This document shows positions 36,832 to 45,445 of a stretch of DNA of 64,000 nucleotides, one piece after another; position 1 is the first letter of the stretch; each line of letters begins with the position of its first letter. The notes under the pieces are model-generated. The model had not been told where the DNA came from. It did no database searches and saw only the letters and a program-made list of their open reading frames with translations. Source of the DNA: Holtiella sp036655075 (GTDB lineage: Bacteria; Bacillota; Clostridia; Lachnospirales; Cellulosilyticaceae); NCBI RefSeq assembly GCF_036655075.1, contig NZ_JAVVQU010000002.1, forward strand, positions 87,648 through 151,647, in the 5' to 3' direction. Both the position numbers and the translations under genes were made by a program.

Positions 36832-38034
36832 TTACTTTTTCTTAAGCACTAAACCTTTTAAGAGGATGCATGCCATCAGGGCTGCTAGACCGGCAAAGAC
36901 AAAAGGAAGCTTAGGTCCAATACCAAAGATAAATCCTGAACCTAATGAACCAATCACCATCCCAAGGGCCTTAGCTGAACCTTGAACCCCCATGACTGTA
37001 CCATAGTCCTTGTCTGCCAACTTGGACACCATACTTTGTTGAATAGGAATAACCAAGGCACTTGCCATCACAAAACCTACTAAACAAATCAGTACACCTG
37101 CCATGGCATTAAAGGTACTTGCCGCAATAAGAAAGATACCCGTTAATCCTGTGGTATAGCGAATTAGTCGGCCTTCTTCTACTCTAGTACTCAACCATGG
37201 CCCTACAAATACATTCATGATGAGCCCAATCACACCCGCCACCGCCAGTACTAACCCATTGACTGTACTTGGCATATTGAGTATAGATTCAATATAATAG
37301 TTGATCGTAGAGTTATAGGCTGTTGTGGTTATATTGATTAATGCCATGACCACAATCAAAATCCCTATAGCCGATTTAAAGTCAATGGACGCTTTACGTG
37401 GCTTTAAATGCTCCATATAAACAACTACTTTCTTGCCCTTTTCTTTTTGACTTGCCATATAACGAATCGTTGGAATCAGAATAATGGCTAAAACCATACA
37501 AAAAGCTCCTTGAGCAAGGAAAGTATACTGATAGTGATTTTGCCCAAGCACGCCACCTAAGAGTGACCCCATAGAGGTTCCTAATGATAAGGTAGCTGTA
37601 TAGTAAGATAAATACTTCATACGCACTTTAGGCTCTGTCAAATCTGTCAAATAGGCAAGGGCTGCTGTAATATAACAAATGGAGAACGTACCACCTACTA
37701 ATCTAAAAATAACAATAGGAAAGATATGACTACTTAAGCCAAATCCCCACTGACTGAGTCCATATCCTATGACACCTAAAATAAGAAAGCGCTTTCTGCC
37801 CTTTTGGTCTGAAAGAGAACCCCAAATCGGCGACATGATATAGTTAGCTACTGCCATCAAGGCAAAAAACACACCAAACATATAACTTGGAAAGCCATTT
37901 TCATTAATCAACTTAGGCGTTACAGGATGGGCCATATTGAACGTGGCCATAATAAATAAGTTTAATACGAGTAAGATACGTATTTGCTTGAGTTTTAAAT
38001 CTTTTTTGTCCTTTGTTTCATCATGTACATTCAT
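36832..38034 (-). CDS. Major facilitator superfamily transporter
   Basis: The 400-residue protein has about 12 membrane helices and the MFS loop motif GSLSDQKGRKRFLILG between helices 2 and 3. A charged central loop (about 190-215) separates the two halves. Closest in style to drug-efflux or sugar MFS members, but no residue pattern allows a substrate call. It is a single gene between two terminators/regions, so context gives no hint. Confidence 0.85.
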   Translation of the reverse strand: MNVHDETKDKKDLKLKQIRILLVLNLFIMATFNMAHPVTPKLINENGFPSYMFGVFFALMAVANYIMSPIWGSLSDQKGRKRFLILGVIGYGLSQWGFGLSSHIFPIVIFRLVGGTFSICYITAALAYLTDLTEPKVRMKYLSYYTATLSLGTSMGSLLGGVLGQNHYQYTFLAQGAFCMVLAIILIPTIRYMASQKEKGKKVVVYMEHLKPRKASIDFKSAIGILIVVMALINITTTAYNSTINYYIESILNMPSTVNGLVLAVAGVIGLIMNVFVGPWLSTRVEEGRLIRYTTGLTGIFLIAASTFNAMAGVLICLVGFVMASALVIPIQQSMVSKLADKDYGTVMGVQGSAKALGMVIGSLGSGFIFGIGPKLPFVFAGLAALMACILLKGLVLKKK

Positions 38035-38089
38035 TTTTTTCCTTCAATTCTATACGTAGTCTTCTCTATTGTAACAACAACTCTCACCT

Positions 38090-39523
38090 TTATTCAATAT
38101 ATACTTTAGATTTCTCCGGTACATTTTTGTAAATCCATTCACTGTCTTCCTCTGAAAGACGCACACAACCATGAGAAACTCGGCTGCCTAGCTGATACAA
38201 TCCAGACTTAACATATTGACCTGTCTTATCAAATAAAATGGAATGGTACATATAATCTCTAAAAATCACAGACGCATTTTTACATCGAAAACCTCTACGC
38301 TCACCAAAGTAGGGGATTTTGTATTGTATTTCAAAAGTTCCAGAGGGCGTTAAACTGGTATCTTTGCCCGTAGAACATTTCATAGTTTTCACCCACTTCC
38401 ATTGATTTTTTTTACCTTCAAAAGCATAAGTTCTTTGTCTTAAAAGATCTGTCCAAAGCAAGGCCGTCGTTTGACTTTCATAGTCTTTTAAGTTAACGTA
38501 GTCTTCAAGTTCCTGTTGTGTGGCTTGCCTATAACCTTGTCCATTATCCCCTATAATCTGTACACTCCCTAACGGGACGATAACTTTTTTGCCCGTTTCA
38601 TCTATAAGTACATGGTATTGCCCTTTCTCACTTCGCCACAGTTGAACCTCTTGACCATTTTCAAATGTGCCTACCTGATAGTTCATCTTAACCATTACTT
38701 TAAACTTCGGAAAAATCTTTTCAAGACTTTGAATTCTTTTAGCCTTTTCATAGCTTTGGTATAAGCTTGTCGGTCTTTGTCCATAAACTTCTGGAGAGGG
38801 TCGTCTAAAGTCTTGTACACTTTCTAAGTAGGTCCCAAGATAAATCACAGCCTTCCCCTCAATTTCTTGTTGCAAATCCAAGGAGTGTATACCCTGTGGC
38901 TCTATAATCTGATTCTTAGTACATACGTCAATAAAGTTTTCACCATCCCAATACATATCTAAATAATCAAAATAAATGGGGTACATCGAGGTGTTTATCA
39001 TTTCTTTTGGTGTGACTTCTAAATAGTTGAGCGCCTCATAACTTTTAGCTTGTGCCAAATAGCCCCCAGGCACTTGTATCATCTCAAAAAAAACACTTAG
39101 TGCCTTAAGAGGGATTAAAGTTGCCCCCTCTACTTGGATGCTATAGGTGGGTGTATCACCTAGTAAAATTTGCTTCTCACCCATCTTAAAAACCATTTCT
39201 CCCTCTAGATTAGGTGCTACCCAGTCTAGGGGCTTATCTGTCTTTATGCCAACTTCTCGTGTCAGTTTCCAATAAGCATCACCTTCTTCTTTGGCAATGC
39301 CCATGTCTATCACTGTTTGGAGTGGCACAAAAAGGTGTTCACACGTTTCGTAGAGGCTAAAGGTTTCTTCCTTCAACTTGAGCGTTTTCTCGCTTACATT
39401 TAATAGGCCAATAGGTAATTGGGTATCGAATCGATTAACAGGAAGTGTCCCACCATACATTTTACTCCAGCTTAATCCTGCAATACACAAAATAAAGATA
39501 AAAAAATAAGGGCGTTTCATCAT
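38090..39523 (-). CDS. Secreted or membrane-anchored L,D-transpeptidase (YkuD)
   Basis: L,D-transpeptidases cross-link peptidoglycan through 3-3 bonds or attach proteins. The 477-residue product starts with an uncleaved-type signal/anchor (PYFFIFILCIAGLSW). A copper-amine-oxidase-like N-terminal domain (about 40-160) follows, then a linker, and the C-terminal YkuD domain (about 350-477) with the catalytic motif SRVSHGCVRLS including the active cysteine. The His, Ser and Gly context is intact, so it is probably active. Confidence 0.88.
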   Translation of the reverse strand: MMKRPYFFIFILCIAGLSWSKMYGGTLPVNRFDTQLPIGLLNVSEKTLKLKEETFSLYETCEHLFVPLQTVIDMGIAKEEGDAYWKLTREVGIKTDKPLDWVAPNLEGEMVFKMGEKQILLGDTPTYSIQVEGATLIPLKALSVFFEMIQVPGGYLAQAKSYEALNYLEVTPKEMINTSMYPIYFDYLDMYWDGENFIDVCTKNQIIEPQGIHSLDLQQEIEGKAVIYLGTYLESVQDFRRPSPEVYGQRPTSLYQSYEKAKRIQSLEKIFPKFKVMVKMNYQVGTFENGQEVQLWRSEKGQYHVLIDETGKKVIVPLGSVQIIGDNGQGYRQATQQELEDYVNLKDYESQTTALLWTDLLRQRTYAFEGKKNQWKWVKTMKCSTGKDTSLTPSGTFEIQYKIPYFGERRGFRCKNASVIFRDYMYHSILFDKTGQYVKSGLYQLGSRVSHGCVRLSEEDSEWIYKNVPEKSKVYIE

Positions 39524-39574
39524 CTCATTCCTCGTTTTTTATTTTATATTGCCCGATTGACTTTCTAATCATAC

Positions 39575-39603
39575 AAAAAAGGGCACCCTCATCAGATGCC
39601 CTT
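39575..39603 (-). terminator. Terminator after the AIM24-family gene
   Basis: Minus strand AAGGGCA, 11-base loop, TGCCCTT then TTTT. Confidence 0.8.
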
Positions 39604-39612
39604 AAAATTTTA

Positions 39613-40296
39613 TTAATTGCCTGCTGTTGGTAAAAACGGAATTAAACGTCCTGCAAAATTTTGCATGGTAATCGTTTGAAGCCATACCGTTCCAGGTCCT
39701 GTAAGACGGGTTAAGAAAAGACCTTCCCCACCAAAGAATATATTTTTGAATCCTTTTACTGTCTCAATTTCATAGCGTACACCCTCTTGGAAACCTACTA
39801 CGTTTCCAGTATCCACTTTAATCACTTCGCCTGGTGCAAGCTCCCGTCTTACAACGCTTCCTGCTGCTTCTAAAAAGACCATACCTTGCCCACTAATACG
39901 TTGAAGAATAAAACCTTCTCCGCCAAAGGCACCTGCTGAAAAACGCTTTGTAAATTCTATCCCTAAATCTACACCTGGTGTCCCACAGAGAAAAGCACTT
40001 TTTTGACAAATATACTTATGTCCCCCATCTACTTCTAATGGGATAATCTTTCCAGGAAAGGTAGAAGCAAATACAATTTCTGACTCAGGTTTTGTAGCTG
40101 TATACGTTGCCATAAATAGGGATTCGCCCGAAAACATACGACCAATACCTTTCATCAAACCACCTTTGACGTTAGTATCCATTGTAATGCCTCCATCCAT
40201 CCAAGCCATCCCACCGGATTGGGTATAGATACTTTCTCCTGCATTTAACTTAATAGATACAGCTGGTAAATCCTCACCAAATATACGATATTCCAT
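39613..40296 (-). CDS. TIGR00266/AIM24 family protein
   Basis: A 227-residue beta-rich protein of the TIGR00266 family (AIM24-like, tryptophan RNA-binding attenuator-like fold). Family features are SGGMAWMDGGITMDT near residues 27-40, the glycine-rich middle GAFGGEGFILQRISGQG, and GGEGLFLTRLTGPG near the end. I chose ATG at 40296, eight bases after GGGG; earlier ATG/GTG codons sit on the binding site. Function is unknown across the family. Monocistronic with its own terminator. Confidence 0.85.
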   Translation of the reverse strand: MEYRIFGEDLPAVSIKLNAGESIYTQSGGMAWMDGGITMDTNVKGGLMKGIGRMFSGESLFMATYTATKPESEIVFASTFPGKIIPLEVDGGHKYICQKSAFLCGTPGVDLGIEFTKRFSAGAFGGEGFILQRISGQGMVFLEAAGSVVRRELAPGEVIKVDTGNVVGFQEGVRYEIETVKGFKNIFFGGEGLFLTRLTGPGTVWLQTITMQNFAGRLIPFLPTAGN

Positions 40297-40372
40297 TTTC
40301 ATCACCCCAACACATTCATTTTCTTTATTATACCGTTTTTAAAGGTCTTCTGCAACTTAAGGTCAAGCCTAC

Positions 40373-41539
40373 TTATACCTTTTTACAGTATTTTGCACCA
40401 CTCCATCTTATAAAGGTCTCATGAATAGCCTCAAAATCTCCTTCTAACGCACCTTGGTAAATGTCTTTGCCACCACCTTTACCGTTAAACACCTCATGGA
40501 GCTGCTTGGCAAGGGCACCCGCTTGTCCCCCTTGCTGACCTAATGCATACTTATAGCCCTTCCCATCAAAGGCAAGTAATAGGCATGGTGCCTCAGAGCG
40601 TTCCATCCATAAATTCACAAAAAGTCTTAGGTCAAATGGTGTCCCTTCTTCTAAAAGGCAAAGTGGCTGATGTACATCTTCTTGGTGTAGTTTGGTCTCA
40701 AAAACTTTAGCTTTTAGCTGTCCAACTTGTACTTTTAAGCTTTCTTTTTCTTCCACAAGACGTTCTACGCCCTGAACCACTTCTTCTGGTTTGGTAGACA
40801 GTTGCCCCATTAGCCTTGTGATTTGTGTATGCTTCATCTCATAGTCTTTGCGTGCACGTGCACCACATAAAAGCGTCAATCTTGTCCCGCCTCTGTGCTT
40901 ATCTACACTCATAATTTTAATCATTCCAATAGCACCTGTTGCCTGGACATGCACCCCACAGCAGGCACAGCAGTCATACCCTGGTATATCCACCAGTCGA
41001 ATGATTCCCTCTAACACCTTTTTGGAACGGTACTTGGCAACTTCAATTTCAGCTTGTGTATAGCCCTTACCCGTAATCGGGATATTTTTGTAGATAGCTT
41101 CGTTGGCAAGGACCTCGATTTGTGCCACTTGTCCCTCACTTAAAACACCATCAAAGTCCGCCGTCATTTTGTCTTCCCCTAGTGCAAATCCTACATTGTT
41201 GTAGCCATATAGCTGATGAATCAGTCCTGATACAATATGCTCACCGCTATGCTGCTGCATCAAGTCACGTCTTCTTTCCCACGCTACAATACCTTCTACA
41301 ACTTGGTCGACTTCTAAAGACTCTCTAAGCTGATGATAAACAGCACCCTCTTCTTCTATAAAACCTAATACTTCTAAACCATTTAAAGTCCCGTGGTCAC
41401 CAGGTTGTCCACCACCTCCAGGGAAAAAGGCTGTTTGGTCAAGTAAAATCTTATATATTCCCTCCACCGCGTCACAGGCTAAGACCCTAGCATTAAAGGT
41501 TGTAACCTCTGGATTATTATAATAAATTAATTCTGTCAT
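40373..41539 (-). CDS. AlaX-type alanyl-tRNA editing protein with DHHA1 domain
   Basis: AlaX proteins hydrolyse mischarged Ser- or Gly-tRNA-Ala in trans. The 388 residues have an N-terminal AlaRS-like second-domain, zinc motif HSGEH (97-101), and CCACCGVH near 192 (the partner metal ligands). A coiled coil (about 240-275) and a DHHA1 oligomerisation/RNA-binding domain (about 300-385, GGGKDIYQGAL) follow. This is the long AlaX-L type, lacking the AlaRS catalytic core. Confidence 0.9.
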   Translation of the reverse strand: MTELIYYNNPEVTTFNARVLACDAVEGIYKILLDQTAFFPGGGGQPGDHGTLNGLEVLGFIEEEGAVYHQLRESLEVDQVVEGIVAWERRRDLMQQHSGEHIVSGLIHQLYGYNNVGFALGEDKMTADFDGVLSEGQVAQIEVLANEAIYKNIPITGKGYTQAEIEVAKYRSKKVLEGIIRLVDIPGYDCCACCGVHVQATGAIGMIKIMSVDKHRGGTRLTLLCGARARKDYEMKHTQITRLMGQLSTKPEEVVQGVERLVEEKESLKVQVGQLKAKVFETKLHQEDVHQPLCLLEEGTPFDLRLFVNLWMERSEAPCLLLAFDGKGYKYALGQQGGQAGALAKQLHEVFNGKGGGKDIYQGALEGDFEAIHETFIRWSGAKYCKKV

Positions 41540-41697
41540 CCTATACCTCCATTACAGTCATTTTAATGCAATTCCTTCTCCATGTCTATTTTAAGTATTA
41601 CATCCTTTTCTTGCTGTACAAGGCTGCCCCTTGATCTATATGTTATATCTCATTTTCAGCTCTCTCACTTTATTGTATAGCATCCTTTCATACTAAC

Positions 41698-41733
41698 AAA
41701 AAGGGTGTCCTCCTTAAAGAGAACACCCTTTTA
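41698..41733 (-). terminator. Terminator after the aspartate decarboxylase gene
   Basis: Minus strand AAAAGGGTGT, 14-base loop, ACACCCTTTT followed by T-rich sequence. Confidence 0.82.
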
Positions 41734-41782
41734 TTATCATGATTTTGCCAAATAATTGATAAAATCCAAACTTTCCTAGCGC

Positions 41783-43399
41783 CTAAGAAAGTTTTTTTAC
41801 TTCTCTTGCCCATTGTTGTAGGACTTGGTACATGGCACGACCAATTCTTAAGTACGCGCCTTCTTCTAAGTTGGCTAAAGAAACACGTACAGACCATTTA
41901 GAAGATGCAAAACCATCTCCTGCTAATAAAATGACATTATGTTGGTGCGCTAGTTCATAAAGGAAATCTACGCATTTATAACGACGGTTCATGGCTGTCG
42001 CCACCTCAGGCCCCCACTCTTTTTGCATCCACTCATAGAGATTGACTTCTGTGTAGTAGTACGCATCATGTGGATCTTTTTCCATCTCACGTTTCATACC
42101 TTCATAAAGCAAGCCTTTTCGTTTTTTACAAATACGTCTTGTTAGCTTTTTATAACGGTCGCCTTCATCTAGTAATGCAAATCCACTAAATAAAGCCATC
42201 TGTACTTGTTGTGGGGTAGATAACCCTGCCGTATGGTTGAGTGCAACCAAGCGGCTATCTGCTACCATACGGTCAATAAATTTCACATCTGTAGCATGTG
42301 TCCCGAGAGAAGTATAACGTTTTTCAAGTTCTTCCTTCTCGCAAGCTTGTAGCTTCTGAATTTGGTCATCAAATACATTCTTTTCATGAAGAAGCACTGT
42401 TCCAAGTCTCCAACCTGTTACACCAAAGTATTTGGAGAATGAATAAATACAAAGGGTATTATAAGGTAAGTCTGCCATAATGGAACAAAAATGAGGAACA
42501 AATGTGCTATACACATCGTCTGTAACAATCATCAAGTCTGGGCGTTCTTCTTTAACCAATTGGATCAAGTAAGATTTACTTGTATCATTTAACGCGATAG
42601 AAAGTGGATTATTGGGATTAACAATAAACACTGCTTTAACCGCTGGATCTTTAAGTTGGTCAAGCGCCTCTTTTGTATATTGCATACTTGTTTTGCCGTT
42701 TTCTTGTACTTTACTTGCACGAATGTAAACCGTCTCAAACTCATAGTCTGGTAATTCGGGTATTTCTAAGTAAGGTGTGAAAATAGGCGTCATAAGCGCA
42801 ATTTTGTCCCCTTTATGTAAAAGATGATTATGCATGAGAGAGTCAAAGAGATAACACATCCCCGCTGCTCCACCTTCAACACTAAAGAGTTGGAAGTCCC
42901 CTTCTATTTCACGGTCTGGACAAAGTTCTTTTAACAAATAAGCTTTTACAATCTTTTCAATATGAATCAGTGAGCGGTCTGGGAAAGGATATTGATCGCC
43001 TATAATCCCATGCGCTAACTCATAGATAAAGGCTTCTTCTTCAAATCCTAATCTGCCTACACCATAGTGCACAAACTCACGAATAAAACCTGCAATATTC
43101 GGTTCTGGATACGCTTTTAAAAAACGTTCGAGTCTTCCTGCAATGCCTTTTAGAGTAGGCATACCACCTAAATTTTCTTCTTTCCAAGTACGTTGTGTCT
43201 CAAGGACTGCAAATTGACCAAAGGCAAAGAAGGCTTGTCTTGGAAGTGTGGCTGTCCAGTTTGGATTGCCTCTTCCTGCATCTAAAATTGGTAATTTTTC
43301 TTGGGAATGTTTTGCAATAGTAATTAAAATTTCTTTAAATTCAAAGCCGCTAATCTTCTCATATAACGACTCTACTTCTCCTCTTGTTGGACAAGACAT
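41783..43399 (-). CDS. asdA: Aspartate 4-decarboxylase / aspartate aminotransferase
   Basis: AsdA is a PLP enzyme that removes the beta-carboxyl of aspartate to give alanine and CO2, with side transaminase activity. The 538-residue length, longer than ordinary aminotransferases, and the N-terminal block ILDAGRGNPNWTATLPRQAF fit this family. PLP lysine lies in SFSKYFGVTGWRLG, and NPNNPLSIAL is the substrate-loop motif. AGGAGG lies nine bases before ATG. In some bacteria an AspT antiporter gene is adjacent; none is here. Confidence 0.87.
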   Translation of the reverse strand: MSCPTRGEVESLYEKISGFEFKEILITIAKHSQEKLPILDAGRGNPNWTATLPRQAFFAFGQFAVLETQRTWKEENLGGMPTLKGIAGRLERFLKAYPEPNIAGFIREFVHYGVGRLGFEEEAFIYELAHGIIGDQYPFPDRSLIHIEKIVKAYLLKELCPDREIEGDFQLFSVEGGAAGMCYLFDSLMHNHLLHKGDKIALMTPIFTPYLEIPELPDYEFETVYIRASKVQENGKTSMQYTKEALDQLKDPAVKAVFIVNPNNPLSIALNDTSKSYLIQLVKEERPDLMIVTDDVYSTFVPHFCSIMADLPYNTLCIYSFSKYFGVTGWRLGTVLLHEKNVFDDQIQKLQACEKEELEKRYTSLGTHATDVKFIDRMVADSRLVALNHTAGLSTPQQVQMALFSGFALLDEGDRYKKLTRRICKKRKGLLYEGMKREMEKDPHDAYYYTEVNLYEWMQKEWGPEVATAMNRRYKCVDFLYELAHQHNVILLAGDGFASSKWSVRVSLANLEEGAYLRIGRAMYQVLQQWAREVKKLS

Positions 43400-43443
43400 G
43401 ATAATTTTCCTCCTAGTGTTCCTGCAAGCAAACGCTATTCATT

Positions 43444-44265
43444 TTAAAATTTAATAATTTTTTCTACTGTGTTGTTTAATACTTTTTGTACTTCTTCTTC
43501 ATATTCTGTAGCTTGTGTAACAGATAAGTTACCTACAGTTTGTGTCATTGGAAGTTCACCTAAAAGTTCAACATCCATTTCTTGTAGGAACTTGTCCATA
43601 CCTTCTTGGTTGAACATTTTAATTTTCTTGCTACAATCTGGGCAAAGAATGTAACTCATATTTTCAATAACCCCAATAACAGGTACATTCATCTTACGTG
43701 TCATATTAATGGCTTTAGATACGATCATAGAAACCATATCTTGTGGTGTAGAAATCATCACAACACCTGTCATCGGTATAGACTGCATGGTTGTAAGGGC
43801 AACATCCCCGGTTCCTGGTGGCATATCTATCACTAAGTAGTCTAAGTCCCCCCATACTACATCTTGATAAAACTGTTTCACGGCTCCTGCAATAACTGGG
43901 CCTCTCCAAATAACAGGTTGATTTTCATCTTCCATCAGTAGATTTACAGACATGACACGAATGCCTTCTTCTGTTTCCACTGGGTAAATCAGTTCACCCT
44001 CTGTTTGTACATTGGCTTCTTTAATGTGTAAAAGTCTTGGAATACTTGGGCCAGTAATATCGGCATCCATAATCCCAACTTTATTCCCATTGGCTGCTAG
44101 TGTTTTGGCAAGAAGTACAGAAAGTGTAGACTTTCCAACTCCACCTTTACCACTCATTACACCAATAATTTTCTTAATGGTACCATGTGTATTTAATTGT
44201 ACTTGACAGCTTGATTCATTTTTATTACATGAACCTTGGCTTGGACAACTACTGCAACTTGACAT
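43444..44265 (-). CDS. Mrp/ApbC-family iron-sulfur carrier ATPase
   Basis: Mrp proteins bind and transfer Fe-S clusters in an ATP-dependent way. The 273 residues have an N-terminal cysteine-rich stretch (Cys at 4, 7, 13, 20), the deviant P-loop GVMSGKGGVGKST near 35-47, WRGPVIAGAVKQF, and the C-terminal cluster-binding CPDC motif. I chose ATG at 44265, eight bases after AGAGG. Clostridial forms often carry such an N-terminal cysteine cluster. Confidence 0.92.
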   Translation of the reverse strand: MSSCSSCPSQGSCNKNESSCQVQLNTHGTIKKIIGVMSGKGGVGKSTLSVLLAKTLAANGNKVGIMDADITGPSIPRLLHIKEANVQTEGELIYPVETEEGIRVMSVNLLMEDENQPVIWRGPVIAGAVKQFYQDVVWGDLDYLVIDMPPGTGDVALTTMQSIPMTGVVMISTPQDMVSMIVSKAINMTRKMNVPVIGVIENMSYILCPDCSKKIKMFNQEGMDKFLQEMDVELLGELPMTQTVGNLSVTQATEYEEEVQKVLNNTVEKIIKF

Positions 44266-44353
44266 TCTATTCACCTCTTATTTTATCATTTCCTCAATCT
44301 ATTTTAGGCCTGGTATTTTTCTGTGTCAAACCTTTTGAGGACTTTTTTATTGA

Positions 44354-44728
44354 TTAAAAACTATCGTAAAGCATTTCATCATCGTCAACCCACTTGTGGC
44401 TACACACATGACAGCTATAGTATTCATCCACTACAAAGCGTACTTCCTCTTCATCTATACCAAAGCACTCACGCACTTGATTTAACTGTATTTGTTTTAA
44501 ACATGGATCATGGTAGATGACATATTGTTTACTATTGGTGTTGTAAGCAACCCGCCCTCTAGGCCAAAAGTCATATTTTTCTTCATACTTTTTTTCAAAT
44601 TCATTACGCCATACACGGTCGTGGCCTTCTGGCGGATTATAGAAGACACCTTGTTTTGTTCCTGCTAGTGTCTCGTACTGCTTGGTTAATATTTCATCTT
44701 GACAAAAAAACACGCCAATTTGTGCCAT
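44354..44728 (-). CDS. Conserved hypothetical protein with CxxC pair
   Basis: A 124-residue soluble protein I do not recognise. It has aromatic and charged patches (HDRVWRNEFEKKYEEKYDFWPRGRVAYN), a YHDPCL segment and a late HVCSHKW, so two cysteines and several histidines may bind metal. I chose ATG at 44728, three bases after AGGA; the ATG six codons earlier is possible. No clear operon link to mrp. Confidence 0.6.
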   Translation of the reverse strand: MAQIGVFFCQDEILTKQYETLAGTKQGVFYNPPEGHDRVWRNEFEKKYEEKYDFWPRGRVAYNTNSKQYVIYHDPCLKQIQLNQVRECFGIDEEEVRFVVDEYYSCHVCSHKWVDDDEMLYDSF

Positions 44729-44901
44729 ATGTCCTGGCCCCCTCATGTAGGATATTATGTCTATGCATTACCCATCATTATGTCTAACTTTAGTCCATTT
44801 GTCAAACCTTCTTCACATAAAAATACCCTTTAATTTACTCTCATTCCTCTTTTTTTATGCCCTAGGGCCTACTCATAAAAATTTCTCTCCTTTAGATAAA
44901 C

Positions 44902-44963
44902 AAATAACCATATTTATACCGACTTCTTATCAAACAAAGTCAACCGTATAAATATGGTTATTT
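44902..44963. terminator. 18-bp perfect inverted repeat downstream of rnhA
   Basis: AAATAACCATATTTATAC and its exact complement flank a 26-base loop. It starts right at the rnhA stop. The longest T run lies on the plus side, so termination direction is uncertain. Confidence 0.6.
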
Positions 44964-44964
44964 T

Positions 44965-45411
44965 TTAAAGCTCGTCCATCGCTTTGTTGCAAAGGGCATC
45001 TGCTTTGTTATTGCCAAAGTTGTCGCTATGCCCCTTTACTTTAATAAACTTAATTTCTTGAAACTTTTGCTTTTCCTCATAAAGTTCTTGCCAAAGTGCC
45101 TTGTTTTCTACAGGCTCTTTCTTAGACGTCACCCATCCCTTTTTCATCCAGTTGTAAATCCAACTGGTGATTCCATTTAAGACATATGCACTGTCTACCA
45201 TAACCTCTATAGGGACATCGTACTTTTTAAGCGCGCGTAAGCCCTCTATACAAGCTGTAAGTTCCATAATATTATTGGTAGTACCTTTTGCACTGCCATA
45301 AAGTTCTTTGGTTTTACCTTTGTAGGTTAAATAGACACCCCACCCACCTACATTATTATTTTTCCCATTGCCACGGCAACCACCGTCACAATAGATAATA
45401 ATTTTATCCAT
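44965..45411 (-). CDS. rnhA: Ribonuclease H (HI-type)
   Basis: RNase HI removes RNA from RNA-DNA hybrids. The 148 residues contain the four catalytic acidic positions: IYCDGGCRGNG, ELTACIEGLRAL, MVDSAYVLNGI and GNNKADALC. HSDNFGNNKAD holds the catalytic loop. I chose ATG at 45411, five bases after AGAGG. Confidence 0.94.
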   Translation of the reverse strand: MDKIIIYCDGGCRGNGKNNNVGGWGVYLTYKGKTKELYGSAKGTTNNIMELTACIEGLRALKKYDVPIEVMVDSAYVLNGITSWIYNWMKKGWVTSKKEPVENKALWQELYEEKQKFQEIKFIKVKGHSDNFGNNKADALCNKAMDEL

Positions 45412-45445
45412 AGTCACCTCTTCATTTGACGTATACGTTCATCTT

